DNA from: Eggerthellaceae bacterium
Lineage (GTDB): Bacteria; Actinomycetota; Coriobacteriia; Coriobacteriales; Eggerthellaceae
NCBI GenBank assembly: GCA_900754495.1
Contig: CAAEDC010000052.1
Span: 1-7,908 of the forward strand
Reading direction: 5' to 3'
DNA length: 7,908 nt
In this document: piece by piece, positions 6,487-7,908 of the stretch
How the letters are laid out: every line of letters begins with the position of its first letter
Numbering within the stretch: the stretch's first letter is position 1
Program-made: the position numbers and the translations under genes
Notes under the pieces: model-generated
What the model was told of the DNA's origin: nothing
The model's database searches: none
Seen by the model: the letters and a program-made list of their open reading frames with translations, nothing else

Positions 6487-7470
6487 TCAGCGATCAGAGG
6501 GCATGCCCTCCAGGACGAGGAACACAGTGTCGTCGGCGAGGAGCAGCTCATCGCCCGGGCGGATCTCGACAGGAGCCGGGACGAAACCCTCGCGCTCATC
6601 GCGCGGCGGCTCGATGACGGTGAGCTCGAGCGTGGCGCCGTTGCGCAGAACGCTGCCGTTGCGCGAACCGAGGCCCTCGGCGAGCCACGCGCCCTCCCCA
6701 TCGCGCCAGATGCGCAGATGATGGGACGAGACGCCGGCGCCGACGTCGGCGATGGCGGAGTCCCCAAGGGCCAACGCGCCGATCTCGGAGCCCTCGCGCG
6801 TCGGGGGGATCCAGTAGGGGCCGCCCGCCACGTACCCGTCGACGATCCTCAGAAGCTGGAGGTGCAGCAAGGGCTCGGGAAGTCCCGCCGCATCGCGCTC
6901 GCCCTGCGCCTCGATCGGGGATGCGGTGGCGGGCGTCGCGAGGCGGGCGCCGTGGACCGACTGGGAGAAGTCGAGGGCGGTCTGCGCCGCGCGCTGGACG
7001 TCAGCCGTGCAACCGGCGGTGAGGAACAGGACCATCGCGATCTCGGCGCGTTCGTCGACGGTGAACCGCCCGCCCTTGACGAGGCGCGTCACGATGTTGC
7101 GGTACAGCGAGACGTCCTGGCGACAGGCCTTGAGCGCGTCCACCATCGAGGAGCCCTCCGGACCGCAGACCAGGTCGAGCACCTGCTCGCTCGTGAGCCC
7201 ACGGCCCTCCTTGGACCTGAGGCGCGAGACGACGCGCAGGGCGCCGATGCCGAAATCGCAGAAGTACTTGTCCTGCAGCGAGCCCGCGGGCGCATGCACG
7301 ATGAAGCGGGAGACCCACGTGCGGTCGTTGATGCGGCTCACGGGGCTTTTGCCGTCGGAGAGCGGTTTGCCGCTGAGGATCAGGCCAGCAAGCTCTTTGT
7401 AGCTGATGCCCCCGAGCTTCTTCATCGTCGAGAACAGCACCGAGCACGGCGTCGCAGCTGAAGCGCTCAT
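6487..7470 (-). CDS. FHA-domain protein with uncharacterised N-terminal region (327 aa)
   Basis: A predicted cytoplasmic protein. Residues about 228-320 form a forkhead-associated (phosphothreonine-reading) domain: VSSHHLRIWR (247-256), LGSRNGSVLRNG (267-278) and the closing strands VEIRPGDELLLADDTVFLVL. Ser248, His251 and Asn271-Gly272 match the conserved FHA positions. The usual Gly-Arg pair at the front reads G231-A232, so the phosphate-contacting arginine appears missing. Residues 1-175 are not recognised. They are mixed alpha/beta with several cysteines (C9, C71, C102, C116, C154) and contain CDFGIGALRVVSRLRSKEGR (71-90). A Pro/Ala/Glu-rich linker (176-198) joins the halves. ATG 7470 has GGAAGGAAGGA upstream with suitable spacing and overlaps the stop of the membrane-protein gene by 4 nt (ATGA), which indicates translational coupling. 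A signalling adaptor role is likely from the family, but the target is unknown. Confidence 0.85.
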   Translation of the reverse strand: MSASAATPCSVLFSTMKKLGGISYKELAGLILSGKPLSDGKSPVSRINDRTWVSRFIVHAPAGSLQDKYFCDFGIGALRVVSRLRSKEGRGLTSEQVLDLVCGPEGSSMVDALKACRQDVSLYRNIVTRLVKGGRFTVDERAEIAMVLFLTAGCTADVQRAAQTALDFSQSVHGARLATPATASPIEAQGERDAAGLPEPLLHLQLLRIVDGYVAGGPYWIPPTREGSEIGALALGDSAIADVGAGVSSHHLRIWRDGEGAWLAEGLGSRNGSVLRNGATLELTVIEPPRDEREGFVPAPVEIRPGDELLLADDTVFLVLEGMPSDR

Positions 7471-7908
7471 CGATCGATCCTTCCTTCCAATTCCCGCGGG
7501 CTCGTTCCCGCAACGCGCGGGGATCCGGCGGGCAGCGCCGCCATCCGTCCCTGGGAGCGCGACCGCCTAAGGCGCGGGGCGGCGAAATCCGATAGCAACC
7601 AGCAAAGCCCCGCGGCGCTCGTCGCGGCGAGAGCGGTGCCCGCAAGAGCGAGGATATCCGATCCGCGCGGCTCGAGCATCATAAAGCAGGCAACGGAGAG
7701 CAGGATACCGGCGAGGAGGCCCGCCCCTCCGCGGGCGAGCGAGGCGGCGGATCCGTCATCCCTCCAACGGACGAGCAATCCCACCGCGAACGGCAAGAGC
7801 AGGGCCGCCGCCGTGGCGCAACCCGCGACGGGACCGAGCGTCAGGGACGCCGCCGCGCAATCGTACGCGGCGGGCACCGAGGCGACGAGCAGGCCGGCCG
7901 TCGCCGCA
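7467..7908 (-). CDS. Integral membrane protein, 5' end beyond the window
   Basis: The frame is open to the right edge, with 146 residues plus stop visible. A GTG at 7877 could serve as a start, but it would cut into a hydrophobic stretch (AATAGLLVASV before it), so the protein probably begins outside the window. Hydrophobic segments include an edge segment, then VAGCATAAALLLPFAVGLLV, GLLAGILLSVACFMML and ILALAGTALAATSAAGLCWL, giving about four membrane helices. They are followed by a basic, presumably cytoplasmic tail of about 40 residues (RLRRSRSQGR). The TGA stop overlaps the ATG of the FHA gene, so the two are co-translated. No family is recognised. A membrane partner or sensor for the FHA protein is a guess from the coupling. 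Confidence 0.75.
   Translation of the reverse strand, partial: AATAGLLVASVPAAYDCAAASLTLGPVAGCATAAALLLPFAVGLLVRWRDDGSAASLARGGAGLLAGILLSVACFMMLEPRGSDILALAGTALAATSAAGLCWLLSDFAAPRLRRSRSQGRMAALPAGSPRVAGTSPRELEGRIDR

Noticed and set aside
6718..7461. Plus-strand open frame across the FHA gene
   Set aside because: The minus-strand frame has a good Shine-Dalgarno, an ATGA overlap and a real FHA domain; the plus frame has none of these.

Overview
The window is GC-rich and densely coded on both strands. It looks like a chromosomal segment of a high-GC Gram-positive bacterium, most likely an actinobacterium of the Coriobacteriia (for example Eggerthellaceae). This placement is inference from the composition, the form of the primary sigma factor, the 'TGDRPTG' type of tryptophanyl-tRNA synthetase and the GTG/ATG start usage. 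No taxonomic search was possible. All large genes are housekeeping genes. I see no phage, transposase, CRISPR array or defence island.

Layout. (1) 1-1235, minus: dinB (DNA polymerase IV), cut at its 3' end by the window edge. (2) 1338-2384, plus: trpS, divergent from dinB across a 102-bp gap. The gap holds a -10 element and a 13-bp palindrome near the probable trpS transcription start. (3) 2403-2696: a hairpin, a strong promoter, tRNA-Asn(GTT), an intrinsic terminator, then a CAT-anticodon tRNA (Met, or lysidine-type Ile2). (4) 2697-2950: an AT-richer intergenic stretch with small inverted repeats. (5) 2951-3184, plus: a 77-residue zinc-ribbon protein with a Pro-Gly-Ala repeat tail, followed by two tandem hairpin terminators that also close the converging minus-strand unit. 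(6) 3336-7908, minus: read in transcription order, an integral membrane protein (5' end off the window), an FHA-domain protein (4-nt ATGA overlap), rpoD with its own promoter, a long nested inverted repeat, and an rlmK-type rRNA methyltransferase.

How they fit together. trpS, the two tRNAs, the rRNA methyltransferase and the primary sigma factor are core translation and transcription functions. dinB is a translesion polymerase. The membrane/FHA pair is tightly coupled and ends just before the rpoD promoter, so it may read through into rpoD, but its own role is unknown.

Most interesting points. The RlmKL homologue lacks the whole RlmL (G2445) catalytic domain and joins THUMP directly to RlmK. 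About 90 bp of nested inverted repeat lies between rpoD and rlmK, and its one mismatch becomes G-U in minus-strand RNA. A small CPxC protein has 18-bp tandem repeats that differ only at third codon positions. The second tRNA sits behind an intrinsic terminator with no visible promoter. The FHA domain lacks the usual phosphate-binding arginine. I did not find a clearly new multi-gene system.
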